Shown piece by piece: positions 8,370 to 17,380 of a stretch of DNA of 64,000 bases. A program made the position numbers and the translations under genes. This DNA is from Danxiaibacter flavus (lineage in GTDB: Bacteria > Bacteroidota > Bacteroidia > Chitinophagales > Chitinophagaceae). Position 1 is the first letter of the stretch, and the number at the start of each line of letters is the position of its first letter. Under the pieces are notes generated by a model. It ran no database searches. It was given only the letters and a program-made list of their open reading frames with translations, and was not told where the DNA came from. The stretch lies in the NCBI RefSeq assembly GCF_041060425.1, contig NZ_JAULBC010000010.1, positions 62,001 through 126,000 on the forward strand, in the 5' to 3' direction.

Positions 8370-8773
8370 ACTTCTATTTTTGTAGTTATCGAATGAAAGT
8401 AATGAAGGGAAGGTTAAAGTTAACTTGTTTAGACGGAAAACTCAACTCAGTTGACAATTGACATTTGAAAATTGACAATGATATGAGCGAAAAATAATCT
8501 GCGCCAATTTGTTTAGAGTTTTATTGCAGCTGGTGTAAGTTTGCAACCGCATCGTCACCTCGACGACAGGAGAGGTCTCCCGAATAATTGATCTGATCGT
8601 GAGATTTTATATGCATTTGATATTGATAGGTCTTGACTAAACGACATTACATTTTCAATTGTCAATTTTCAATTCTCAATTGAAAAAAATGTCAATTTTC
8701 AACTCTCCATTAAAAAAAAGAGCGCCGTTATTAAATAACAGCGCTTGCTCTAAACCAAAACCAATCTGTAAAA
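8370..8773. other. gene-free stretch with repeats and a terminator
   Basis: It holds TTGACAATTGACATTTG-like units at 8449-8480 and TTTTCAATTGTCAATTTTC units at 8650-8710, inverted with respect to each other. At 8555-8585 is a sequence that matches 362-392 at most positions (TCAC-TCGACG-CAGGAG-TCTCCCG). The copper-chaperone terminator is at 8712-8750. I see no coding frame. Confidence 0.65.
8712..8750 (-). terminator. rho-independent terminator of the chaperone gene
   Basis: On the minus strand AGCGCTGTTATT pairs with AATAACGGCGCT (one mismatch), followed by a run of eight T. It lies 24 nt after the stop codon at 8774, so it ends the copper cluster. Confidence 0.85.
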
Positions 8774-8986
8774 CTATTTCACTACATCAGCTTTAAATCC
8801 GGCCTTTTGAAGTATACTAAGAATATCTTTCTCATGTACTCCTTCACTTTCTATAGTCAATAATTTAGCGGGATTTTGCGTATCCACTTTCCAGTTGCCG
8901 GCTCCTGCCGCTTCGTCCAAAAATGGGGTTGCTTTTTCTACGCAACCACTGCAATTAATATTTGTTTTGAATGTTATTGTTTTCAT
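8774..8986 (-). CDS. heavy-metal-associated domain protein (copper chaperone-like)
   Basis: 70 residues, a single HMA domain with Cys12 and Cys15 in NINCSGCVEKAT. The usual Met before the motif is replaced by Ile-Asn, and the loop and second half (ESEGVHEKDILSILQKAGF) follow the fold. Small cytosolic proteins of this type carry Cu+ to CopA. Start: the reading frame is open to 9088, but this ATG gives the exact domain boundary and leaves the spacer with three TTATACAA boxes outside the gene. It lies 110 nt after copA on the same strand and ends at a good terminator, so it may be transcribed both with copA and from its own promoter. Confidence 0.82.
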   Translation of the reverse strand: MKTITFKTNINCSGCVEKATPFLDEAAGAGNWKVDTQNPAKLLTIESEGVHEKDILSILQKAGFKADVVK

Positions 8987-9023
8987 CGTCTTTCGTTTTT
9001 TGTGCGGGTTACCGCTCCGTTTA

Positions 9024-9090
9024 GTTATACAAATTTCGCTTATAGTGATCCCAGTTGCTTTATACAATTCTCCTATTCTGTTATACAATT
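9024..9090 (-). promoter_or_regulatory. three TTATACAA boxes upstream of the chaperone gene
   Basis: TTATACAA (TTGTATAA on the coding strand) occurs at 9025-9032, 9060-9067 and 9081-9088; two copies extend to GTTATACAATT or nearly so. The same 11-mer GTTATACAATT is at 9080-9090 and 11555-11565, in front of copA. Same orientation, copper genes only: a good candidate operator for the HMA-AraC regulator. This is inference from motif recurrence. Confidence 0.5.
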
Positions 9091-9096
9091 TACAGG

Positions 9097-11502
9097 TTAG
9101 AGTTTTTTAGCTTTAAGCAGGAGGCTGTTTGCTACAACACTCACCGAGCTCATCGCCATGGCTGCACCTGCAATCATTGGATTTAACAGGAAGCCGTTAA
9201 CCGGGTAAAGTATTCCCGCCGCGATGGGGATGCCAATTACATTATAAATGAACGCCCAGAACAAATTTTGCTTGATGCTTTGTACGGTCTGTCCGGACAA
9301 GCGAATGGCTTTATTTATTTTGGTAAGATCTGAAGATATGATCGTCATAGCCGCCACATCCATTGCAATGTCACTGCCTTTGCCCATTGCTATGCTCACA
9401 TCAGCCTGCGCAAGCGCATTACTATCATTAATGCCATCACCAACCATGGCGACGGTGTGTCCTTTATGTTGAAGTTCTTTAATAAAAGACGCTTTGTCTG
9501 CAGGTAAAACTTCGGCTTTAAAATGTTGAATGCCTGCTTGCTCTGCAATTGCCTTTGCTGTTGCATGATTATCACCGGTAAGCATATACACTTCAATCCC
9601 GTTGTTTTGTAATTCTTTCACGGCTTCAGTAGATGACGTTTTTATTTTATCAGCGATAGCAACAATCGCCAGTGCCTCTTTTTCATTTGCAAAAAAGATC
9701 ACGGTTTTTGCTTCCTTCAACCACAATTGTTCCGCTATAAGAAAATCATCATCTATCTGTATCTTATTTTTTCTAAGCAATTTTTTGTTACCTGCATAAA
9801 ACTGCGCTCCGTTTACAACGGCTGTAGCCCCGTATCCGGTTACACTTTCAAAATTTGATACGTTGACTGTGGTATCAATATCAAGATGTTTTACTACTGC
9901 CTCGGCTAAAGGATGCTCTGATTGTTTTTCAACAGAAGAAAAGATCACAGCATTTGAATCATCATTGCGAAGCCACTTTATATCAGTAACAGCAGGTTTG
10001 CCTTCAGTGATCGTACCTGTTTTGTCCAATACGATCACGTCAACCTTTCTGGCGAGCTGCAAACTTTCCGCGTTTTTAATCAGTATTCCATTTTCTGCGC
10101 CCTTTCCTACTCCGACCATGATTGCAGTTGGTGTCGCGAGGCCGAGTGCACAAGGACAGGCAATCACCAATACAGTAACCATTGCAAGCAGTCCCTGCGT
10201 AAGACCATTTTCTCCGCCCAGCGTAATCCATGCAATAAAAGTCAATACTGCAATAATGATAACTATGGGGACAAAAATGCCGGCGATCTTGTCCACCAGC
10301 TTTTGAACCGGTGCCTTACTGCCCTGAGCGTCCTGCACCATTTTTATGATGTGTGCCAGCAATGTATCCGCGCCTACTTTTTCCGCACGGAACTGGAAAC
10401 TATTCTTCTGATTGATCGTTCCGGCAAATACCTGCGATCCGGTAGTTTTTTCAACCGGCATTGATTCTCCGCTGATCATACTTTCATCTATAAAGGAGCT
10501 GCCACTTGCAACTACGCCATCAACAGGAATTTTATCACCCGGTTTTATCAGGATAATATCATCTTTCTTAACCTGGGCTATTGGTATTTCCATATGGTGA
10601 GAACCATGGTGAATAACCGTTACCGTTGTTGGTTGCAATCCCATTAATTTTTTTATTGCGGACGAAGTATTTCCTTTAGCTTTTTCTTCCAGCACTTTAC
10701 CAAGAAGAATAAATGAAATCACCACAGCTGCTGCTTCAAAATAAACATGAGCGTGCAAACCGCGGCTATGCCAGTATTCAGGGAATAATGTATTAAAAAC
10801 GCTGAACAAATAGGCCACGCCTGTGCTTAAAGCAACAAGTGTATCCATATTAGCTGAGCGGTGCTTAAGTTGCTTCCAGGCATTCACAAAAAAATGCCTT
10901 CCGAAAATCAGGATCACCGGCGTGGATAATATCCACGTAATGTAATTGGCGTAGGGTATGTTCATAAAGAACATACTTATCACAACAACAGGCAGCGTTA
11001 ATGCAATAGCACCAATTGTTTTTTTCTTAAGTGTTGAGAAGCTTTTTTGCTGCAGGGTTTCTAACTCTTTTACTGCATCTGCACTTTCTTCAATCACAAG
11101 GTCATAACCGATGGATTGAATAGCTGCTTTCAGCTTTTCCGGCGTAACAATAGTAGGAATATAAGTAACCATTGCACTTGCGTTTGCATAGTTCACTGCG
11201 GCATCCACAACGCCTTCCTGGCTTTTTAAAATCGATTCGGTACTGTTTGCGCAGGATGCACAGGTCATGTGCAATACGGGAAAATTTTTCTTAACTGAGG
11301 GAACATCGTAGCCTAGATCCTTAATAGCAGAAACGGCGTCTGCAATAACTTCCGGCGTTTCCGCCGTAATTACTGCACGCTGGTTGTTTAATTCAACTTT
11401 ATGAGAAGTAATTCCTTTAACTTTTGCGAGTCCTTTGTCTATGATCAGGGCACAGTGCTCACTTTCTGCGCCTTCAATCGGTATATATACTTCCGTTGCC
11501 AT
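9097..11502 (-). CDS. copper-translocating P1B-type ATPase CopA
   Basis: 801 residues. The first HMA-like domain (1-70) has lost the CXXC pair (only one Cys, SEHCALI). The second HMA domain has MTCASC with Cys81 and Cys84. Then come the actuator motif SGES at 343-346, the CPC ion site at 449-451 (ACPCALGLATP), phosphorylated Asp493 in DKTGTITEG, the SEHPLAEAV histidine-proline motif, GDGINDSNAL, and TM residues YN and MSSVSVVANS near the end. This is the Cu+/Ag+ export signature. It should pump cytosolic copper into the periplasm. It sits between the regulator gene (131 nt upstream) and the chaperone gene, with a TTATACAA box in its leader. Confidence 0.95.
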   Translation of the reverse strand: MATEVYIPIEGAESEHCALIIDKGLAKVKGITSHKVELNNQRAVITAETPEVIADAVSAIKDLGYDVPSVKKNFPVLHMTCASCANSTESILKSQEGVVDAAVNYANASAMVTYIPTIVTPEKLKAAIQSIGYDLVIEESADAVKELETLQQKSFSTLKKKTIGAIALTLPVVVISMFFMNIPYANYITWILSTPVILIFGRHFFVNAWKQLKHRSANMDTLVALSTGVAYLFSVFNTLFPEYWHSRGLHAHVYFEAAAVVISFILLGKVLEEKAKGNTSSAIKKLMGLQPTTVTVIHHGSHHMEIPIAQVKKDDIILIKPGDKIPVDGVVASGSSFIDESMISGESMPVEKTTGSQVFAGTINQKNSFQFRAEKVGADTLLAHIIKMVQDAQGSKAPVQKLVDKIAGIFVPIVIIIAVLTFIAWITLGGENGLTQGLLAMVTVLVIACPCALGLATPTAIMVGVGKGAENGILIKNAESLQLARKVDVIVLDKTGTITEGKPAVTDIKWLRNDDSNAVIFSSVEKQSEHPLAEAVVKHLDIDTTVNVSNFESVTGYGATAVVNGAQFYAGNKKLLRKNKIQIDDDFLIAEQLWLKEAKTVIFFANEKEALAIVAIADKIKTSSTEAVKELQNNGIEVYMLTGDNHATAKAIAEQAGIQHFKAEVLPADKASFIKELQHKGHTVAMVGDGINDSNALAQADVSIAMGKGSDIAMDVAAMTIISSDLTKINKAIRLSGQTVQSIKQNLFWAFIYNVIGIPIAAGILYPVNGFLLNPMIAGAAMAMSSVSVVANSLLLKAKKL

Positions 11503-11554
11503 ATTAATTAATGTTTGTTCTATGGCAAAGTTCCGAAAGCATATGGGCGGAACT

Positions 11555-11565
11555 GTTATACAATT
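11555..11565 (-). promoter_or_regulatory. TTATACAA box upstream of copA
   Basis: GTTATACAATT lies 53 nt before the copA start and is identical to the copy at 9080-9090 upstream of the chaperone gene. It is probably a binding site of the adjacent regulator, or part of a shared promoter element. Confidence 0.45.
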
Positions 11566-11632
11566 ATGGGAAAGGGTTACAACATTTTATGCCCGTGAGT
11601 CAAGAATACGGATCAATCTCGACGTCGTCTTA

Positions 11633-12193
11633 TTACACTTCGTCAAGGGATTTCCGTTTGTTTTCTTTTATGTTGCGGAAATGTGTGGGTGTAAATCCTG
11701 TCACTTTTTTAAATTGACTGCTTAAATGTGCTACGCTGCTGTAGCCCATTTTATAGGCTATTTCAGAGAGCGTTAACTCATTATAAACGATGAGCTCTTT
11801 TACACGTTCAATTTTTTGCGCAATGAAATATTTTTCTATGGTAGTTCCTTCTACTTCGGAAAAAAGTGTACTTAAATAGTTGTACTCGTAATGGAGTTCT
11901 GCTGAAATTTGTGTGGAAAGATTAAATGGCTTGTCTTCTTCGGAATAATGTACCAGCTTGACAATCACATTTTTGATCTTTTCAATTATCCGGCTTTTTT
12001 TGTCGTCTATCACTTCAAAGCCGAGATGCTTTAGTTCATCACTTATTTTGATAAGTTTTTCATTTGATGGAACTTGCTTTACTTCTACTTCCCCAAGATC
12101 AACCGTTATGGGTTCAATGCCATTGTGCGCTAATACTTCTTTCACCGCCGTTTTACAACGGTTACAAACCATATTTTTTATATATAACTTCAT
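11633..12193 (-). CDS. AraC-family regulator with N-terminal HMA-like metal domain
   Basis: 186 residues. Residues 1-65 follow the heavy-metal-associated fold with MVCNRC (Cys10, Cys13) and the strand ITVDLGEVEV. Residues about 85-178 are an AraC-type double helix-turn-helix (EKYFIAQKIERVKELI, LTLSEIAYKMGYSSVAHLSSQFKKVTGFTPTHFR). The CXXC pair in the sensor half and the position next to copA suggest a copper-responsive activator; that is inference, since AraC proteins are rarely the copper sensor in model species. It has its own TAGATTTG box upstream and reads in the same direction as copA. Confidence 0.85.
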   Translation of the reverse strand: MKLYIKNMVCNRCKTAVKEVLAHNGIEPITVDLGEVEVKQVPSNEKLIKISDELKHLGFEVIDDKKSRIIEKIKNVIVKLVHYSEEDKPFNLSTQISAELHYEYNYLSTLFSEVEGTTIEKYFIAQKIERVKELIVYNELTLSEIAYKMGYSSVAHLSSQFKKVTGFTPTHFRNIKENKRKSLDEV

Positions 12194-12212
12194 GAATTTG
12201 CACTTGTTTTTA

Positions 12213-12220
12213 CAAATCTA
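12213..12220 (-). promoter_or_regulatory. candidate -7 box of the HMA-AraC gene
   Basis: TAGATTTG on the minus strand fits the Bacteroidota -7 consensus TAnnTTTG and ends 19 nt before the start codon. No well-spaced -33 TTG was found, so support is moderate. Confidence 0.4.
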
Positions 12221-12369
12221 TTCAGAATAATCAAACCATCCTTAACTACAGGTTGTTGTATATAAAATCAATAAATATATTACGTAAATCGCGAACATTC
12301 TCTTCTTAATTTTATGGTAATAAGCGCGATTAACCTTCTTTTCATTTCATAAAATGCTCATAATTCCTT

Positions 12370-12377
12370 TACTTTTG
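12370..12377 (+). promoter_or_regulatory. candidate -7 box of the SNF2 gene
   Basis: TACTTTTG followed by C fits TAnnTTTG and lies 78 nt upstream of the SNF2 start, in the divergent spacer shared with the AraC-type gene. Confidence 0.45.
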
Positions 12378-12455
12378 CAAATTGCTCTTTTCTGAACGGT
12401 TGATGTTTATTCATGGTTTTTTTGGAGAGACGTCACAAACAAATTATAACATCGA

Positions 12456-15400
12456 ATGGCTTTACCGCACCTGGTTAAATACATATATAACAACGGAACT
12501 GATGAAGTAATACGCAGAGGGAAAAAAATACACGCGATCGGTAATGTTGAATTGGTTGAATTTGATGATCTTGTAGGCTCCGTTACGCTTCGGGTTAAAG
12601 ATGATGCTTACTCTACCTACTATAAAGTTTACATAAGCAAATTTAAAGATCCCAAGACGCTGTCTGTGCGTTGCGGTTGTCCCTACAACCTGGGAGAAAT
12701 ATGCCGTCATGAGGCCGCAGCTCTTTTCCAATTACAGGAAATGCTCGATAAGAATTTATTGGGTGATAAAGAGCTCGAATACGATCAAAAACATACTGTA
12801 ATAAAAATGAAACAGTTGGATCTTAAAATGATCAAACTGTTGACGGCTCAAAATGCACTGGCTGAAGCTGAAAACTATTTACGCAGTAATAAAGCAAATA
12901 TCATTTCAGCCAAAGATGAGCGGGTGAATGCTGAACTGGAATATGAAGGTGAAATGTTCAGATTGCTCATTCAAAAAAATGAAGAGCGGAATTTTGATAC
13001 GAGCTGTACCTGTCATTCAGATAGCAAACATCCCTTGTGTGTACACAAAGCAATTCTGCTGCTTCAGCTCTTGAACAGCTTTGGCCCGAATTATTTTGAT
13101 ACTATCCGCAACTGGGATAAAGAAAAAGATAAGCTACTTGGCCTGTATGGTTACTCGCTGGGTGATGATATTGAAGGGAAGTTTGAATTTACATACACCG
13201 ACGGAAAGCCATTCCTGCGCGTACTCGATCCTACGATAAAACGTGTGGCACCTCCTTCACAGCCTTTACGACCCAAAACGATTATTGAGCCGGATGTAAT
13301 GGTTGCTGAAACTGAGGTGCAGAAAATACAATACAAAGCTGGTATCGTGATCAGCTATAATGCGCATCAGTATCCTTATGTGCAGCTTGATCTGATACAG
13401 GGCGAGGCAAATGAGGACAATACTGGCTACGTTGGTAAGGTTGAAAAACTGGACCTGGCGAAATTTATCAATACTGAGATTTTCAATGAAGATGATAAGG
13501 GTGTTGTGCAGCAGTTGCGTAAGCTTTTGCCAGGGGAAGTGAGCAGGTATCTCAACAGGAATTCACCTTTTAGTGGTATCTGGGAAAATATTATCCAGCA
13601 ACATGATGATGAACTTCCTGAAGAAACACGTCATCTCATCATCGAATATCTTCAGCCCAAATACAAAAAGATTTTTGCAGATATAACTGAAAGCAATTTT
13701 GTTTTCTTTTTACCGCAGCGAAAAGCTTTTCAAACTGCGAACCTGCAAAAAATTCAGATAGCAAAGGATTTCATCATACCTGAATTTTCGGTTTATTATA
13801 CTGAAGGCAACTATGAAATAAAATGTAATGTTCGTTTGCCTGAAGGAGTTTATAGTGTTGGTGATAATGAAATTTCATCTTCACTGATCTATCGGTTCCA
13901 GGATACGGTTTATTTATGGCAAAGACCCGAGGATATTGCGGTTATTGAGAAATTTCTCCCCAGTGGAAAATTGATCATCAGCCAGCATGAATGGAATAAG
14001 CAGCTGGTTGATTTTATATTACCGCTTACCAAAGAGTATAACGTTCAGTTTGTAAATGTAGAACGTGAAGAAGTAAAAGATACAAAACCGGAAGTAAAGC
14101 TTCTTTTAAAAGAGAAGGGCGACTACTTGTTGCTACAACCGGTGTTTAATTATAACGGATACGATATACGGCCGACTGATAAGGAAAAAATCATTCTTCC
14201 TTTGATGGATAAGCTTTTGATCGTACACCGCAACACGCAGGCGGAAAATGACCTGTTTGATAAATTATCTAACCTGCATTCCCATTTCATCAGAACAGAG
14301 GAGGGCAATACACTTGCCTTAAAAGGTTCTGAAGTACTAAAGAATAATTGGTTCTTCCTGTTTGTTGATGCTGTTAAAGACATGAACATTCCGGTTTTTG
14401 GTTTTGAGTCGCTGAAAAACTTCCGCTTTAACACAGCCAAGCCATCAACGAAAATTTACATCAGCAGCCATACTGATTGGTTTGATGCCAAGATCGATAT
14501 TCATTTCGGCGAACAGAAAGTGACTGTTGCTGATGTGAAAAAAGCGTTGGCTAATAAGCAGCAGTTCGTCCAGTTGCAGGATGGAACACTGGGTATTTTA
14601 CCTGAAGAGTGGATTAAAAAATACTCGCTGTTGTTCCGCGTGGGTGAAGGAAAAGCATCTCACATCAAGCTGAGCAAATATCATTACAGTGTAATAGAGG
14701 AGTTGTATAATCAGCGTGATGAAGAGGAATTGTTCTTCCAGCTGGAGGCTAAGTATGAAAATCTGAAAAACTTCCAGTCAATCCAGGAAATAAGTGCACC
14801 GCAACATTTAAAAAATGTATTACGTCCTTACCAGGAGTCTGGCTTCCAGTGGCTGAATTATTTAAGCGGAGTACACTGGGGCGGTATTCTTGCAGATGAT
14901 ATGGGTTTGGGTAAAACGATCCAGGCGTTATCCTTCCTTTATCATTTGAAAGATGTAAATAAAACTTTGAAGGCGCTGGTTGTTTGTCCAACCACGCTGA
15001 TGTATAACTGGGAAAATGAAATTAAGAAGTTTGCGCCCGGGTTGAAATATTACATTCACCATGGGGGTAGCAGGACTGCTGAATTGATTGTTCACCAGAA
15101 CATAGATGTCATTATTACAACGTATGGCACGCTGCGTAGTGACATTAAACAATTTGTTGAAGTAGAGTTTGATTATGTTGTACTGGATGAAAGCCAGGCA
15201 ATTAAAAACCCGGCAAGCAAGGTTACAAAGGCTGCGTGTTTGCTGAAGTCAAAAAACAAACTTTGTTTAAGTGGTACGCCGTTGCAGAACAACACATTTG
15301 ATATTTATGCACAGATGAATTTCTTAAATCCGGGCATGCTCGGATCAATGGAATTCTTTAAGCAGGAGTTCGCTGTTCCGATCGACAAATTCGGAGAGAA

Positions 15401-16208
15401 AGAACAAAAGGAACATTTGCGCAAGCTGTTGTTCCCATTCATACTCCGCCGTACCAAAGAGCAGGTGGCGCAAGATCTTCCTGAAAAATCTGAGATGATC
15501 CTGTTCTGCGAAATGAGCAAGGAACAGAGAGATATTTATGACGCATTCCGAAACGATTACCGTGATAAGATCTTAGGCGTTGTGGATTCCCAGGGCGTTC
15601 AAAAATCTCAGCTCACCATTTTGCAGGGCTTAATGAAATTGCGACAGATCTGTGATAGTCCTGCCATCATGAAAGATGACGAGCAGTATCCAAATGCATC
15701 AGTTAAGCTGGAAGAGCTGGGAAGAGAGATCACGGAAAACATCAGTGATCACAAGGCACTCGTATTCTCTCAATTCCTTGGTATGCTTGGCCTGATAAAA
15801 GAAAAGCTGAAAGAGCTGGGCGTTGATTACGAATATTTTGATGGAAGCACTTCCGCTCCGGACAGAGAAAAAGCGATTCAGCGTTTCCAGAACGACGAGA
15901 ATTGTCGCGTTTTTCTCATCTCACTTAAGGCGGGTGGTGTGGGTCTTAACCTTACGGCCGCCGACTATGTGTACATAGTTGATCCGTGGTGGAACCCAGC
16001 CGTTGAACAGCAAGCGATTGACCGTACACACCGTATTGGCCAGACAAAAAACATTTTTGCCTACCGCATGATCTGTAAGGATACTGTAGAAGACAAGATC
16101 CTGCAATTACAAGAGAAGAAACGTATGCTCGCCGCCGATCTCATTACCGATGATACCGGCTTTGTTAAGAGCCTTACCAGGGAAGATATTGAGTATCTGT
16201 TTAGTTAA
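12456..16208 (+). CDS. SWIM zinc-finger SNF2/HepA-family helicase
   Basis: 1250 residues. Two SWIM-like Cys/His clusters lie near the N-terminus (RCGCPYNLGEICRHEAA at about 72-88; CTCHSDSKHPLCVHK at about 185-200), then a long middle region, then the SNF2 motor: DDMGLGKT (about 814), DESQ as motif II (about 911), LSGTPLQNN, and the C-terminal helicase lobe with ALVFSQFLGML (about 1100) and QAIDRTHRIGQ (motif VI, about 1186). Such proteins are ATP-driven double-stranded DNA translocases that remodel protein-DNA complexes; bacterial SWIM-SNF2 proteins have no firm role. It is transcribed alone from a promoter divergent to the AraC-type gene and ends at a hairpin terminator. Confidence 0.9.
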   Translation: MALPHLVKYIYNNGTDEVIRRGKKIHAIGNVELVEFDDLVGSVTLRVKDDAYSTYYKVYISKFKDPKTLSVRCGCPYNLGEICRHEAAALFQLQEMLDKNLLGDKELEYDQKHTVIKMKQLDLKMIKLLTAQNALAEAENYLRSNKANIISAKDERVNAELEYEGEMFRLLIQKNEERNFDTSCTCHSDSKHPLCVHKAILLLQLLNSFGPNYFDTIRNWDKEKDKLLGLYGYSLGDDIEGKFEFTYTDGKPFLRVLDPTIKRVAPPSQPLRPKTIIEPDVMVAETEVQKIQYKAGIVISYNAHQYPYVQLDLIQGEANEDNTGYVGKVEKLDLAKFINTEIFNEDDKGVVQQLRKLLPGEVSRYLNRNSPFSGIWENIIQQHDDELPEETRHLIIEYLQPKYKKIFADITESNFVFFLPQRKAFQTANLQKIQIAKDFIIPEFSVYYTEGNYEIKCNVRLPEGVYSVGDNEISSSLIYRFQDTVYLWQRPEDIAVIEKFLPSGKLIISQHEWNKQLVDFILPLTKEYNVQFVNVEREEVKDTKPEVKLLLKEKGDYLLLQPVFNYNGYDIRPTDKEKIILPLMDKLLIVHRNTQAENDLFDKLSNLHSHFIRTEEGNTLALKGSEVLKNNWFFLFVDAVKDMNIPVFGFESLKNFRFNTAKPSTKIYISSHTDWFDAKIDIHFGEQKVTVADVKKALANKQQFVQLQDGTLGILPEEWIKKYSLLFRVGEGKASHIKLSKYHYSVIEELYNQRDEEELFFQLEAKYENLKNFQSIQEISAPQHLKNVLRPYQESGFQWLNYLSGVHWGGILADDMGLGKTIQALSFLYHLKDVNKTLKALVVCPTTLMYNWENEIKKFAPGLKYYIHHGGSRTAELIVHQNIDVIITTYGTLRSDIKQFVEVEFDYVVLDESQAIKNPASKVTKAACLLKSKNKLCLSGTPLQNNTFDIYAQMNFLNPGMLGSMEFFKQEFAVPIDKFGEKEQKEHLRKLLFPFILRRTKEQVAQDLPEKSEMILFCEMSKEQRDIYDAFRNDYRDKILGVVDSQGVQKSQLTILQGLMKLRQICDSPAIMKDDEQYPNASVKLEELGREITENISDHKALVFSQFLGMLGLIKEKLKELGVDYEYFDGSTSAPDREKAIQRFQNDENCRVFLISLKAGGVGLNLTAADYVYIVDPWWNPAVEQQAIDRTHRIGQTKNIFAYRMICKDTVEDKILQLQEKKRMLAADLITDDTGFVKSLTREDIEYLFS

Positions 16209-16221
16209 GATGAGTGGGAAG

Positions 16222-16498
16222 TTTTACGTGGTACGTTTTACGTTGATCGAAGCGAAACCAAGGACAATTTTAGTTTCCAGAAGGAGTAATTCTAAAAAAT
16301 TATAAAGTTTTTAAAGGTGCGAGATGATTATCCCGCACCTTTTATTTTATTATAGCCATTATTGTAAAAATAAGTAACTATCAAGCAGACATCATATTAT
16401 TCCTGCCAGACCTTGCTTATGTCTGATCATTTCTTCGATTGATTGTTCCTTCGAATCAATAAACGTAAAACGTATCACGTAAAACTTACAACGTGCAC
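16222..16498. repeat. inverted pair of ACGTAAAAC-type repeats
   Basis: GTTTTACGTGGTACGTTTTACGTTGATCGAAG-type sequence at 16222-16253 has an inverted counterpart at 16433-16498 containing TTCGAATCAATAAACG, ACGTAAAAC and AAACGTAAAACGTATCACG. The arms enclose the SNF2 terminator (16313-16348). Relatives lie at 7561-7595 and 49660-49700. The rest of 16209-16654 is gene-free; the frame at 16392-16607 on the minus strand is built from the repeat and is rejected. Confidence 0.6.
16313..16348 (+). terminator. terminator of the SNF2 gene
   Basis: AAAGGTGCG-GAT pairs with ATC-CGCACCTTT around GATT, followed by a T/A-rich tail (TATTTTATT). It lies 105 nt after the stop codon. Confidence 0.8.
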
Positions 16499-16654
16499 TA
16501 AACAAAGCTTCCCCCCAATTGTTATCACTACAGTAACTTGCCGTTATAATTCGTTTGTCACACTGGTCAATAGTACTTCTGCGTGGTTTGTTGATAATAT
16601 ATTTCACTTCTCTGCTATGTGAAAATTTGAGTTGTTTATTGAAAAACGAATGTT

Positions 16655-17380
16655 ATGAAAAAGTGGAGTTTTTCTAATGGTAACAGCATTTCTATAAGTC
16701 TCACATATATGAGTTTAATATGCATGTTTGCATTTACATCATGCGCTACTTCCGGGCCTGCATTTGACGGACCTAATAATGCAAAAAATATCCGGGCAAC
16801 GGTTTATTTAGATGATAATTCGACTGTTTTTGGTTATCTGTCTTTTTCAAAAAAAAGCAATGCGCTTAACGTACGGATTCCGCAGCAACGAAAAACAATT
16901 TCAGTTCCGCTAACAGAAGTGCAGGGCTACAATATGGACGATAATTATTATGCGTATAAACTATTACATCCATCCGGAAAAAACAGGTTAAATAATGATC
17001 AGAAATCCTTCAGATCATTTGTAAAACGGCTCACTCCTGAACATTATTTTTTGCAGATATATGAGTACCAGGAAGCAGTTGTTGAGCAGAAAAGTAGACT
17101 GACAAAAAACATGATGCACTACTATGTTTCGTTGCCCAATGGAACTAATCCCGACGAAATTTGGGATTTGGAAGGGGAACAGTTCTTCCCCGACTTTCAA
17201 TCGAAGATGGCGGGCATAGTAAACGAATGCCCTGAACTGGTTCTCAAAATTCAACAAAAGGAAATAGGTTACTATCCCAGGAAAATAAGTTTTAAGAGCA
17301 ATAATAAATTAAAAGTATTGATGAATATTGCAAATTATTATCAGCAATTCATTGAAAAGAATGAACAGGCAGCGCTATAA
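16655..17380 (+). CDS. lipoprotein of unknown function
   Basis: 241 residues with a lipoprotein signal: a hydrophobic stretch ending in AFTSC, so Cys30 would be lipidated after cleavage. The mature part starts with a low-complexity linker (ATSGPAFDGPNN), then beta-strand-rich segments (ATVYLDDNSTVFGYLSF, KTISVPLTEVQGY) and a helical C-terminus ending NYYQQFIEKNEQAAL. I do not recognise the family; the first half resembles small beta domains found in other Bacteroidota lipoproteins. It probably sits in the periplasm or on the outer membrane. It stands alone, 347 nt before the next gene, with no clear terminator. Confidence 0.75.
   Translation: MKKWSFSNGNSISISLTYMSLICMFAFTSCATSGPAFDGPNNAKNIRATVYLDDNSTVFGYLSFSKKSNALNVRIPQQRKTISVPLTEVQGYNMDDNYYAYKLLHPSGKNRLNNDQKSFRSFVKRLTPEHYFLQIYEYQEAVVEQKSRLTKNMMHYYVSLPNGTNPDEIWDLEGEQFFPDFQSKMAGIVNECPELVLKIQQKEIGYYPRKISFKSNNKLKVLMNIANYYQQFIEKNEQAAL

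Noticed and set aside
9059..9090. TTGTATAA boxes as simple promoters only
   Set aside because: Three spaced copies in one spacer plus an identical 11-mer before copA fit an operator better, though part promoter function is not excluded.
16392..16607. 71-codon minus-strand frame
   Set aside because: Half of it is the inverted repeat arm; the rest shows no similarity or signal.
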